From CBDCNP01 sp965222425 (GTDB lineage Bacteria; Acidobacteriota; Vicinamibacteria; Marinacidobacterales; DATDRI01), in contig CBDCTW010000022.1 of NCBI GenBank assembly GCA_965222425.1, forward strand, positions 930,001 through 994,000: 64,000 nucleotides of DNA. The letters run 5' to 3'. The notes under the pieces are model-generated. The model worked only from the letters and a program-made list of their open reading frames with translations. It ran no database searches and was not told where the DNA came from. Both the position numbers and the translations under genes were made by a program. Positions 44,244-52,299 of the stretch are shown here, one piece after another. How positions within the stretch are numbered: the stretch's first letter is position 1; each line of letters opens with the position of its first letter.

Positions 44244-45839
44244 ATGAATGGCTTAGGGCGGATATCTTGCGGCCTCTTCCTTCTCACTGGGTGGGCCTGT
44301 GGACATGCCGAGCTGACCGATGCCGGCGACCCGGCCACGCTTATCGTCGGCGTGCCGGACGATGCGGCGACCTTCGACAGTCCCTTTGCTTCGACGCCGC
44401 GGTCGGTGGGTGTCATCATGAACACGTACGAGACGCTCATGACGCATTCATGGGAGTTGAATGAAAAAGGTCTGCGACATTGGATTCCCGACCGCCTGGA
44501 AGGTGCCGCCCTGGAGTCGATGACCGTCGCCGACGACGGGGTTACCTGGAATCTCAAAGTGCGACCGGGAGTTCGGTTTCCGAGCGGTCAAACCGTTGAC
44601 GCCGAGGCGGTCAAGCAAATTTTTGATCGAAATTTCGGGGTCAAAGGGTCGGGCGGCGCCTTTCTCTTTCGAAGCTTTGGACGCGTCCCCGACCCGGAAG
44701 CGGTCGAGGTCATCACCAATGACACCGTGCGGATCACGACCGATCGCCCCAACTCATTGCTACCCCGCATTCTCGTTTTGCCGAACGCCGGACCCTTAGA
44801 TCCCGAGCTCGTGCGGTCCCAAAGCGAGCCCGAAGACAAATGGGCCGAGACTTGGCTGCGCCAGAACACCGCGGGTGCGGGTGCTTACTTCGTGGAGAGC
44901 TGGACCCGAGGCGTCGAGATCGTTCTGCGGGCCAACAAGAACTATTGGAGGGGCGCACCGTCGATCGACAAAGTAGTCATGAAGATCGTTCCCTCCGCCG
45001 CCAATCGCATGATGTTGCTCGTGTCGGGCCATTTGGATGTGGTAGAACGTCTCTCCGCGGAAGAGAACGACGCGGTGGCGCGCGTACCCGGAGTCAAAGT
45101 CCTTTCGCTACCGAGCACGCAAACTGTCAGTTTGGTCATGAACTGCAAGATGCCGCCCTTCGATGACGTTCAGGTTCGCCACGCGTTGTCGTACGCGGTG
45201 CCGTACGAGGCGATCATGAGGGACGTCTATTTGGGTCGGGCGCAAGCGACCGCCGGACCGGTCCCGGTTGGTTTTCCCGGACACCAGCCCGGCGACTACC
45301 CGTTTGGGAAACGCGATCCCCAGAAAGCCAAGGCCTCGTTGGCATCGTCGGGCTATCCTGAGGGGTTCGCGGCGGAGCTGGCGCTCGATAGCGGTGTGCC
45401 CGACCACGAGGCCATTGCGATCCTAGTCCAATCGGCGCTCAAAGAGATTGGGGTCGAAGTGACCATCGTCAAACTCACTCCCGCCGTCTACGCCGAGCAA
45501 CGCGCCTCCCGCTCTCTGCGGCTGTTCTTGGATCAGAATCTGTGGTTTGTGGACGATCCTGCTTATCCACTTACGTTAGGTTATGTCAATGGGGCTTTCT
45601 TGAACACCGGTGAGTGCTCAAACACCGCGGTGGATGAGATGATTGACCGAGCGGTGGCGGAGCTGGAGCCGATAAGCCGTCGGGAGCTTCTCGCCGAAGT
45701 ACAGCAGAGGATTATCCAAGAAGCCCCGAGGGTGTGGATCACCCAACCCGACTTCCTCCTGGCGACCAGGCGGAACGTAGTCGGCTACGTCCACTTTAAC
45801 GATCAGATCGTGCGCTTCCAGTACTTTCGTAAACAGTAG
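44244..45839 (+). CDS. ABC transporter substrate-binding protein, DppA/OppA family, paralogue
   Basis: 531 residues, about 80% identical by eye to the protein at 19242-20855 over its whole length (TLIVGVPDDAATFDSPFAST, VGVIMNTYETLMTHSWE, LDQNLWFVDDPAYPLTLGY). The N-terminus is hydrophobic with Cys at 19 (GWAC), a weaker lipobox than the paralogue's. The periplasmic binding protein lacks a linked permease. It has kept its divergent regulatory region although its hyuA partner has been lost, and an IS256-type element lies 13 bp after its stop. Confidence 0.88.
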   Translation: MNGLGRISCGLFLLTGWACGHAELTDAGDPATLIVGVPDDAATFDSPFASTPRSVGVIMNTYETLMTHSWELNEKGLRHWIPDRLEGAALESMTVADDGVTWNLKVRPGVRFPSGQTVDAEAVKQIFDRNFGVKGSGGAFLFRSFGRVPDPEAVEVITNDTVRITTDRPNSLLPRILVLPNAGPLDPELVRSQSEPEDKWAETWLRQNTAGAGAYFVESWTRGVEIVLRANKNYWRGAPSIDKVVMKIVPSAANRMMLLVSGHLDVVERLSAEENDAVARVPGVKVLSLPSTQTVSLVMNCKMPPFDDVQVRHALSYAVPYEAIMRDVYLGRAQATAGPVPVGFPGHQPGDYPFGKRDPQKAKASLASSGYPEGFAAELALDSGVPDHEAIAILVQSALKEIGVEVTIVKLTPAVYAEQRASRSLRLFLDQNLWFVDDPAYPLTLGYVNGAFLNTGECSNTAVDEMIDRAVAELEPISRRELLAEVQQRIIQEAPRVWITQPDFLLATRRNVVGYVHFNDQIVRFQYFRKQ

Positions 45840-45885
45840 ATGATCTGGCAGAGGTGATGTCTTAAGATTCCTGTCAAAGAAAAAC

Positions 45886-45950
45886 GATGTATGGTTCCCC
45901 AAGCTCAAACCCGTCCCCGCCATGGGGACAGAAAAGGAGAACCATACATC
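45886..45950 (+). promoter_or_regulatory. Long hairpin over the transposase ribosome-binding region
   Basis: GATGTATGGTTC (45886-45897) and its exact complement GAACCATACATC (45939-45950) flank a 41-nt loop containing the Shine-Dalgarno AAAAGGAG; the right arm abuts the ATG at 45951. A transcript entering from outside would fold this 12-bp stem and could hide the start, as in IS10 and IS50, which block expression from read-through RNA. Confidence 0.5.
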
Positions 45951-47201
45951 ATGGGAAAGGTACTACCGAGTCAGCGATTGCTCAAGCAGTTCGAGGAACA
46001 ACTGGTATTTGGGGAGATGAATCTCTCGGAGATCGTCCGGTCGGGAGCTCAGATGATGCTTCAATATGCGTTGGAGCGCGAGGTGACGGAGGCGTTGGGT
46101 CGAAACTACTATGAGAACGCTCCGGCAACGACGAAGGAGAAGGGACGACGCAACGGGTATGAGTCGCATCGGGTCCTCACGGGCGAGGGAGCGGTAACGG
46201 TGCAAGTGCCGCAGGTACGAGAAACAGAGAAGGTGTTTCAGTCAAAGATTCTCGACGCCTACGTGAGCCGGACCGAGAAACTCGATGAACTGATCGCGCG
46301 GATGTACGTCCACGGGATGTCGACGCGTGACATTGAGGCGACGTTCGCGGACGTGCTGAGCGGCACGGGTGTCTCGAAGTCGGTGGTGAGCCGGGTCACA
46401 CGGTGTCTGTCGGAGGATTTCGAGGCGTTTCGAAAACGGGATCTCTCGAACGAGAAGCTGTTGTATCTCGAGCTCGACGGCACGTACCTGCGCTACCACC
46501 AAGGAGCGGAGAGGAAAGAGCCCATCCTCGTTGCGACCGGCTATCGCGCTGATGGGACGCGAGTTCTTCTTCATATCGGTGTCGGCAACCGAGAATCCTA
46601 CGAGAACTGGAAGGGGTTCTTGCAGGAGATGGTGGCCCGAGGAATGAGGGAGCCGTTGCTCATCGTGACGGACGGGAATCCTGGAGTGCTCAAAGCGATC
46701 GCAGAGGTCTTCCCTCGAAGCCTCAAGCAACGTTGCCAGAAGCACCGCCTCGAGAACATCCTGGGCAAGGCTCCGAAGGAAGTGCGCGACGAACTCAAGG
46801 CGGCCATCCTTGAGTCGTTCCATGCGAACAGCTACGAGCAAGGGCTGAAGAAGGGTCGGGAGGTGATCACTCGGTACCGTCAACGATTCCCGAGCGCGAT
46901 GAAGTGCATGGAAGAGACCCTCGAAGCGTGTCTTCAGGCGCTACGCCTTCCTGCGGCGCATCACAAAAGGCTTCGCACGTCGAATCTACTTGAGCGCACG
47001 TTCGGAGAGCACAAACGTCGCACAAAGGTCATTCCTCACTTCTTCACCGAGGAGGCCGCGACGAAACTCTCGTTCGCTGTGCTCTTGGCCGTCGCAAACA
47101 AATGGCGCGGCGTGAGGATGGATGTCTTCGCCGCTAGGAAAGTCGAGGAGCTTCGCAACGAGCTTCTCCCGCAAGGCACGTCGGAGAAATCAGCAGCTTA
47201 A
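45951..47201 (+). CDS. IS256-family (Mutator-type) transposase
   Basis: 416 residues from the ATG at 45951; a frame from the ATG at 45891 adds 20 residues inside the hairpin. The DDE residues can be placed: D176 (LYLELDGTYLRY), D241 (PLLIVTDGNPG) and E348 (SNLLERTFGEHKRRTK). The zinc-like CQKHRLENIL is typical of the family. Frame intact, so the element is probably active. It cuts and pastes or copies the element via a circular intermediate. Confidence 0.93.
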   Translation: MGKVLPSQRLLKQFEEQLVFGEMNLSEIVRSGAQMMLQYALEREVTEALGRNYYENAPATTKEKGRRNGYESHRVLTGEGAVTVQVPQVRETEKVFQSKILDAYVSRTEKLDELIARMYVHGMSTRDIEATFADVLSGTGVSKSVVSRVTRCLSEDFEAFRKRDLSNEKLLYLELDGTYLRYHQGAERKEPILVATGYRADGTRVLLHIGVGNRESYENWKGFLQEMVARGMREPLLIVTDGNPGVLKAIAEVFPRSLKQRCQKHRLENILGKAPKEVRDELKAAILESFHANSYEQGLKKGREVITRYRQRFPSAMKCMEETLEACLQALRLPAAHHKRLRTSNLLERTFGEHKRRTKVIPHFFTEEAATKLSFAVLLAVANKWRGVRMDVFAARKVEELRNELLPQGTSEKSAA

Positions 47202-47264
47202 CCGAGCGCGGGGAACCGTACGGAGATTTGACAGGAAAATTAAGACTTGACCCTGGCAGACATC

Positions 47265-47311
47265 GTGCCCCGATTCGAACGCGCGACCCACAGATTCGAA
47301 GTCTCTACCCT
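47265..47311 (-). other. Possible degenerate tRNA 3' half
   Basis: On the minus strand AGAGA-CTTCGAA-TCTGT looks like an anticodon arm (anticodon TCG, Arg), followed by GGGTC and a TTCGAAT T-loop. The T stem (GCGCG against CGGGG) and acceptor do not pair, and no 5' half is recognisable. At best a tRNA relic; it could be chance. Confidence 0.25.
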
Positions 47312-47406
47312 AGCGTTCATCGCAGGCGGTGCCCGTAGCGTAGGAGCACTATCGCGTTTCCGGAATCTCCACCAGCGTAAGGAGGACGAACATCCAGACA
47401 CAAGAG

Positions 47407-47560
47407 GTGCTACAGACTGTGGCAGCCAGCGACACCAACGCTGTCTGCTACCTCGCATTCTCGCCTGACGACAGGTTACTAGCGGCAGGAGCTTTGAGCC
47501 GGAGAGTCTGGAATATACAGTCTGGAGTGGTTGCTGGCACCTTCGAGACGGGACAAGGTG
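47407..47560 (+). pseudogene. WD40-repeat fragment
   Basis: One frame reads AVCYLAFSPDDRLLAAGALS, then RRVWNIQSGVVAGTFETG, a recognisable single WD40/beta-propeller blade. Nothing before or after continues a propeller, so it is a scrap of a larger gene. The rest of 47253-47853 holds no gene I can support. Confidence 0.5.
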
Positions 47561-47905
47561 AGGCCATCGTTAATACGTTGAAGAAGTGGGACGGTAGGTC
47601 GAGTGTTCAGCTGACGCGTGACATGCAGATTGTTGACGACAATGCACTGAGTAAGCTAGCCAATTACCAGCAAGCTCATCTCCGACCCGAAGGTCTGATC
47701 GCGGATTCCGTGGCTGTTGGGCTCATCCCTCTCCCGCGTGGCAGATCGGGATCCTGTCGCTGACCTCGCGGGGTTTAGATCGATCCTCGGCGGTGAGATG
47801 CGCCTATCTAGCTGTCCCACGGACCGCTCCTCGGGATAGAAATGCCTATCTGTACTCCACGAAGACTGGTCGTTGTTCGACACTGCGAACCTCCCTTATG
47901 GCTAC

Positions 47906-48934
47906 TTACCGGTTCAAGAGTGGCATCACCTGGTCGGCAAATCGTTTCATCTCTTCGATGGGATGGTGGAACTGCAGAAGAAGCGTATCGAGCCCGGCTT
48001 CTTCAAACGCCTGGATACGCTCCGCAATGTGTTGGGGTGTGCCCACGAGCCCCGACAGAACGCCGTTGTTGGTGCCCAATCGGCGCCCCAGCTCGGCCTT
48101 GTCGAGCGTCGTCGCTTCTCGCGCGATCGCGGAGTCCCCGCCTTTGATCACATCGATGGTCCGCATCGACGCGAGCCGTTCGATTTCTCGTTCGACCTCT
48201 TCTTCCGTATCGCGACACACCACGAATGCCATGATCCCGAACCGAGGAGGCTTCGGTCGACCGCTCTCCGCGGCAAAGGCCTTGACGGGCTCGATAATCT
48301 CTCCCACATCCTCGGCGGGCCGACCGTTCATCAAGAAGATGTCCGCGAAACGGGCCCCTAAACGTTGCCCGGGCTCCGAAGTACCCCCTATGTACACCGG
48401 TGGATGAGGTTTTTGAACCGGCTTGGGGGCGATGGTCGCCTCCTTCACGGAGTAGAATTTTCCAGAGAACGTGAAATCGTCTTGGGTCCATACTCCTTTG
48501 ATGATTTGGATGTAGTCTTCCGAGCGCGCATAGCGTTCATCGTGCCCGAGGATTTCCGCCCCGAGCTTTTCATACTCCGGAAGCCACCATGCCGAAACCA
48601 AGTTGATCGCGAAACGGCCGTTGCTGATGTGATCGATGTTGCTCGCCATCTTCGCGATCACGCCGGGGACGCGGAAGCCCGCTTTCACCGCGGCCATGAT
48701 TTCGATCTTCTTTGTGACCGCTGCGAGTGCAGCGGCCGTCGTCCAGCAGTCGACCTGATCCCAATCGGCGCCGTGAGGGTTGATGAAGTGTTCCGCCAAG
48801 AGCAAGGTCTCGAACCCGATGCTCTCTGCGAGAAGCGTCTGTTCTTTTACGTGATCGAAGCTGGCGAAGCTTTCCTTGGGGTCGGAAGAGGAAACCCAAT
48901 TCCCGTATACGGTCGGCCAAAAACCTAATCTCAT
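47906..48934 (-). CDS. FMN-dependent luciferase-like monooxygenase (LLM), copy C
   Basis: 342 residues, one residue different from copy B (GFRVPGV for GFRAPGV). The frame is intact, but its surroundings are not: the upstream MFS gene is broken by an insertion and deletions, and the downstream M19 gene is cut after nine codons. Expression would depend on whatever promoter remains upstream. The near-identity shows that the copy is recent. Confidence 0.85.
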   Translation of the reverse strand: MRLGFWPTVYGNWVSSSDPKESFASFDHVKEQTLLAESIGFETLLLAEHFINPHGADWDQVDCWTTAAALAAVTKKIEIMAAVKAGFRVPGVIAKMASNIDHISNGRFAINLVSAWWLPEYEKLGAEILGHDERYARSEDYIQIIKGVWTQDDFTFSGKFYSVKEATIAPKPVQKPHPPVYIGGTSEPGQRLGARFADIFLMNGRPAEDVGEIIEPVKAFAAESGRPKPPRFGIMAFVVCRDTEEEVEREIERLASMRTIDVIKGGDSAIAREATTLDKAELGRRLGTNNGVLSGLVGTPQHIAERIQAFEEAGLDTLLLQFHHPIEEMKRFADQVMPLLNR

Positions 48935-48999
48935 GGTTGGGACTCCGCGTCACCGAGCGCAACAATCTTGATGGGCTCGATGACGCCCATAATATAATG

Positions 49000-49670
49000 G
49001 GGTCTACGCGGATTCGTGTGGGTAAGTCCTGACGGAAAACAGTGTAACTCATTGTGTGGAAAAGGTATCCAGACTTCATCAGGTGCTGAAAAGTGGTCCA
49101 TTTTTCGGATAGGCTAACCGAGTGAAAAATTCCCAGTCGATCCGCTCGCTGTTTGCGCTGCCAGGTTTCGTGGCTGGTGCCGGATTGAAGGGTGTATTCG
49201 ATGACCGATACGCCCGCGTCATCCAGCTCAAGAGGCGAAAAAAACAGCTGTTTGCTCTTACTGTGGGCAACGGTGCCGGGGGCGCTATGACAAGCAAGTG
49301 TGCCGGGTCCGCGACCTGTCGTTGGCAGGCTGGCGGATCTCTCTGGAATACGAGCGTTGGCGCGTCAACTGTCCTGGGTGCGGCGGTTTGCATGTAGAAC
49401 ACCTGGACTGGCTGGCGAACAACTCGCGCTACACCTAGCGTTTTGCGACGCATGTGGGCAAGCTGTGCCGGGATATGCCGGACAAGGCGGTGGCCGAGAT
49501 GGAACGTCTGCGCCTCCTAGTTGAAGGGGTCAACAACAAAATCCGTGTGCTGCAACGACGCGCCTACGGCTATCGCGACGAGGAATATCTCAAGCTGAAG
49601 ATCGTGGCGGCATTCCTTCCGCCATTACCCAGAAATGCCGTCTTCAACCCACACGAATCCGCGTAGACCC
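49000..49670 (+). mobile_element. Internally deleted ISL3-family element (671 bp), MITE-like
   Basis: Perfect 24-bp terminal inverted repeats (GGGTCTACGCGGATTCGTGT... at 49000-49023, complement at 49647-49670). Exact 8-bp target duplication ATATAATG at 48992-48999 and 49671-49678; the uninterrupted site is visible at 40254-40261 in the source copy. The interior holds only the two ends of an ISL3-type transposase. The 8-bp duplication fits ISL3. Non-autonomous, movable only in trans. Confidence 0.9.
49122..49666 (+). pseudogene. Remnants of an ISL3-family transposase
   Basis: It begins with a GTG at 49122 (MKNSQSIRSLFALPGF). Frames then shift to WRVNCPGCGGLHVEHLDWLA (the zinc-binding N-terminal region), a stop (TAG) follows NNSRYT, then HVGKLCRDMPDKAVAEME. 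It jumps directly to the C-terminal LVEGVNNKIRVLQRRAYGYR and ends FLPPLPRNA. The whole catalytic DDE core between KAVAEME and LLEGVNNK is missing, along with the reading frame. Confidence 0.8.
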
Positions 49671-49974
49671 ATATAATGCAAGAGGGTAAATCCCAGGAGC
49701 GGGATCGCCCCCGCCAAGTAGAACACCGGCGAGTAGGAGAAGTGATCGACGAGCCATCCCGTCAACGTCGTGAATACACACTCGCCGGCCAAAGCTGAGG
49801 TGAGGACAGCCGCGAGAGGCGAAGAGATCAGCGCGCCGATGGCCGTCCCGCCGGCGAAAAGGCCGACCACGTAGTAGCGGAGATGGCGAAGGTGGGTCAT
49901 AGAGCCACGAACCAGTCGATGGGAATCCGTTCTTCACAGGATACGAGCGCTCCACCCTTAGTAGCCAAGCTGGC

Positions 49975-50669
49975 TCAGGTCCCCTGCCGCTTCGCAATTC
50001 CGGCCAGCAACCGAATTAGAGCCATACCAACATTCAGGCCCTTATCATCCCTATCGCAATCCGGGTCATACGCCGTCACTGAAGCGCCCACAATCTTGAA
50101 TTTTTCCGCGACGTGTCGCACTTCAACAACTGAATCTCGGACTTTTCCAGCCGAGCCCACTCCGCCTCATCGAAGTCACGCGACGCGACCCCACCAGAGC
50201 CACGCGCCGCTCAGGCATAGGACGAAAACCAGGTATCGAGCTGGTCAGCGCTCGCCAACACGCACCCGTCACCATCGCCACCGGCATTCCATCTATAAAG
50301 CCGCTAGTCGTTGTCTCGGGCGTGTGGAAGTCACCATGAGCATCAAACCACAGCAGCGCAAGTTCAGGTTTCCCGACGCCACCGATTGCCCACCGTACTG
50401 TTGCAGTTACCCGCGAGGATCAAAGGAAACTGACGCTTCTCGAGCGTGGTGCGCACCTCCCTTGAGATTTCTCTGGGAAGCCCAAACGTCGTTTCGACCT
50501 CGATTGGAAACTCCGCATGGTACTCAACGACCACGGTCTCAACGTCATTTACTAGCTGGCCCACGAGATCTAGCGCGCCATTCTCGACGAAATGGAATGG
50601 TCCCCGGCCCATTCGGCTTTCTCGAAATCCCGAGTCGTATGGTACCTGTATTAGTCGCAGTCCTGGCAT
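49975..50669 (-). pseudogene. Arginase/ureohydrolase-family gene with frameshifts and an internal deletion
   Basis: From the ATG at 50669: MPGLRLIQVPYDSGFRESRM and PLILAGNCNSTVG, typical of an arginase-like family. After a one-base shift: LALLWFDAHGDFHTPETTTS with the DxHxD manganese motif and SGFIDGMPVAM. After further shifts: RDFDEAEWARLEKSE, a gap where the second Asp motif and its surroundings should be, then AYDPDCDRDDKGLNVGMALI to a stop at 49975. Full-length members have about 300 residues. It starts inside the end of the DUF885 gene, as last gene of that operon. Confidence 0.75.
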
Positions 50670-52291
50670 CTTCCCGGTTCGGCGTCCCAAAGGGTTCGGA
50701 CCTCGTCGTCAAGCCCAGTCAGCTCCCAGCGCGTGAGCGCCACCGGAATCGTGCCCGCGGCGAGAAACACGTCGTGGAACTCGCCAAGATCGAAGACCGC
50801 TCCCAGCTGACGGGAGCGGTCGGCAACCAGCCGGTCGATCTGGACCTTGCCCACGTACCAGTCGATGGCGTAGGTGGTTCGGCGCAGCATGTCGTAGAGC
50901 TCCGCGTCGATGCGGTAGCCTTCTTCCGAGTTAAAGGGAACGTTCTCCGCAATGAAACCGACTGCGTCCTCGACCGTAAACTCGTTGAGCTGGAGCTTCA
51001 CGTTGACGATGCAGCGCGCTGACCGCGCGATCAGGAAATTAAGGATGAGCTCGCGGGTGCGGGGCAGATGATCGAGGAGCCCGGTCCGCATCAACATCTC
51101 TTCGACGTAAAAACTCCAGCCTTCTCTTCCGGCCCGATCGCGAAAGTTCTCGCGAATCGGGGTTGGACCCTTCCGGACCCGATCATCGAAGGCATGACCC
51201 GGTATGACCGTGTGAAGCAGATCGGGTCGCGGGTCGCGGTATTGGATCTCCTCCCAGAGGTTCCTTTTACCGCTGGGGCGCTCGACCCATGGGTGCCTAC
51301 TCTCGCGGGCTTTCGTGAAGTCTCCGATGTCCTCGGGAACAGAGAGAATTCCGTGCTCGGCGATAAACGCCCGGATATGACGCTCCGCCTCTTCTTTTCG
51401 ATGGGAGTACTCCTCCGCCGACCCCACGGGCTCGAGCTCGGGTAAGCCCCGATTGCGGTGGCGCTCCCAAGCGAGCATCGCTTGCATACGCCGGAGCTCT
51501 TGAGTTGCGACGGCGAGTATTTGCTCGGCGGTAAAAGGCATGAGGCGGGCGTTTTTCAAATACCAGTCGAACTCCTCCCGCCCGACTCCGGGAAAGTCGT
51601 TCGCCCGGCCCGGTGCGCGCTGCAACCAATCGCGGTAGCCCTCCAAAGCGGTCCGAGCCGCTTCCGCATCGGCCGATAGCTGGGGATGATGTTGAGCGAG
51701 GCGTTGCTCGAGATCCCGAAACCAGCCGATGATCCCGGCGGGAGGAACTTCTCGTTGCGGCCCGCCATGAAAAACCCCTACCTCGAGCTCGAGATTGCGA
51801 ACCGTGATGCGCGACAACGCCGGCGACCGCTCTTTGAGATTTTTCTTCCCCTGCTCCAAGACACCGGGAAGCGCCCGCAACTGGATGCGGAGGTCGCTGA
51901 GCTTCGCTTCACTTGCGGGAAGCTCAACATACGGAATCCCCTGCATTCCGTTGAGATAGTGGCCGGGATTGCGGGACCGATTGCGAACGACACGATCATC
52001 GAAATCCCATCCATCGAGAAGGGAACGCACCAGGAGGTAATCGATTTTCTGAGTCCCCGGCCAGGCGTCCGGATCGATAGCGTCGAATCGTTGCCGAAGC
52101 TCCTCGAAAGCACGACGGTTAGCCAAGAGTGTGGAGGGGCGATGATCCGGTAATCCATCGACCAACTTGGGCTCTCGGTGCGCGACGACGTCTTGATAAA
52201 GCACGACTAGCTGCGAGTCGTCGTCGGCTGCGAGCGTGCTCCCGGGTTCCAGGAGAATCGATGTCACGAGAAAGACCCACGTTTTTTGCAT
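50651..52291 (-). CDS. DUF885 family exported protein
   Basis: 546 residues from the ATG at 52291 (MQKTWVFLVTSILLEPGSTLA signal peptide); the longer upstream frame lies inside the GMC gene. DUF885 features: LLVRSLLDGWDFDDRV, EEFDWYLKNARLMPFTAEQI, and EGWSFYVEEMLMRTGLL near 400. The family's zinc-like motif, usually HExxPGHHLQ, reads HTVIPGHAFDD, so the Glu and second His are absent and hydrolase activity is doubtful. It starts 8 bp after the GMC stop and is followed, overlapping, by the arginase pseudogene. Confidence 0.8.
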   Translation of the reverse strand: MQKTWVFLVTSILLEPGSTLAADDDSQLVVLYQDVVAHREPKLVDGLPDHRPSTLLANRRAFEELRQRFDAIDPDAWPGTQKIDYLLVRSLLDGWDFDDRVVRNRSRNPGHYLNGMQGIPYVELPASEAKLSDLRIQLRALPGVLEQGKKNLKERSPALSRITVRNLELEVGVFHGGPQREVPPAGIIGWFRDLEQRLAQHHPQLSADAEAARTALEGYRDWLQRAPGRANDFPGVGREEFDWYLKNARLMPFTAEQILAVATQELRRMQAMLAWERHRNRGLPELEPVGSAEEYSHRKEEAERHIRAFIAEHGILSVPEDIGDFTKARESRHPWVERPSGKRNLWEEIQYRDPRPDLLHTVIPGHAFDDRVRKGPTPIRENFRDRAGREGWSFYVEEMLMRTGLLDHLPRTRELILNFLIARSARCIVNVKLQLNEFTVEDAVGFIAENVPFNSEEGYRIDAELYDMLRRTTYAIDWYVGKVQIDRLVADRSRQLGAVFDLGEFHDVFLAAGTIPVALTRWELTGLDDEVRTLWDAEPGRCQDCD

Positions 52292-52299
52292 GGCAGTCC

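Larger units (their letters stand above)
45853..47252 (+). mobile_element. Complete IS256-family insertion sequence (1400 bp)
   Basis: 26-bp imperfect terminal inverted repeats (GGTGATGTCTTAAGATTCCT... at 45853-45878 and its counterpart ending at 47252; 22 of 26 positions match) enclose one transposase gene. The flanks carry an exact 8-bp target duplication, CTGGCAGA at 45845-45852 and 47253-47260. Length, 8-bp duplication and transposase all fit IS256. The intact duplication shows simple insertion without later rearrangement at the site. Confidence 0.92.
47854..49776. repeat. Duplicated segment carrying LLM copy C and MFS 3' end
   Basis: Nearly identical to 39116-40359, interrupted by a 671-bp insertion element at 49000-49670. 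The left boundary is sharp at 47854, nine codons into the M19 leader; before it comes unrelated sequence. The right boundary of collinearity is about 49776. Two substitutions seen: one changes an LLM residue, one lies in the MFS tail. Confidence 0.85.
48931..49900 (-). pseudogene. MFS transporter gene broken by an insertion and two internal deletions
   Basis: Read from the start at 49900: MTHLRHLRYYVVG, then a jump to LFAGGTAIGALISSPLAAVL, then to FTTLTGWLVDHFSYSPVFYL and LGFTLLHY, where the ISL3-like element interrupts; the last codons lie at 48931-48991. Both internal deletions (about 330 and 640 bp compared with 40193-41473) keep the frame and join at short shared sequences (VGL and VCF-FTTL). 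No membrane transporter can be made. Confidence 0.85.

Noticed and set aside
45850..45859. IS256 element starting at GTCTTAAG (45859) without target duplication
   Set aside because: Extending both ends outward by 6 bp improves the terminal repeats and exposes the exact CTGGCAGA duplication.
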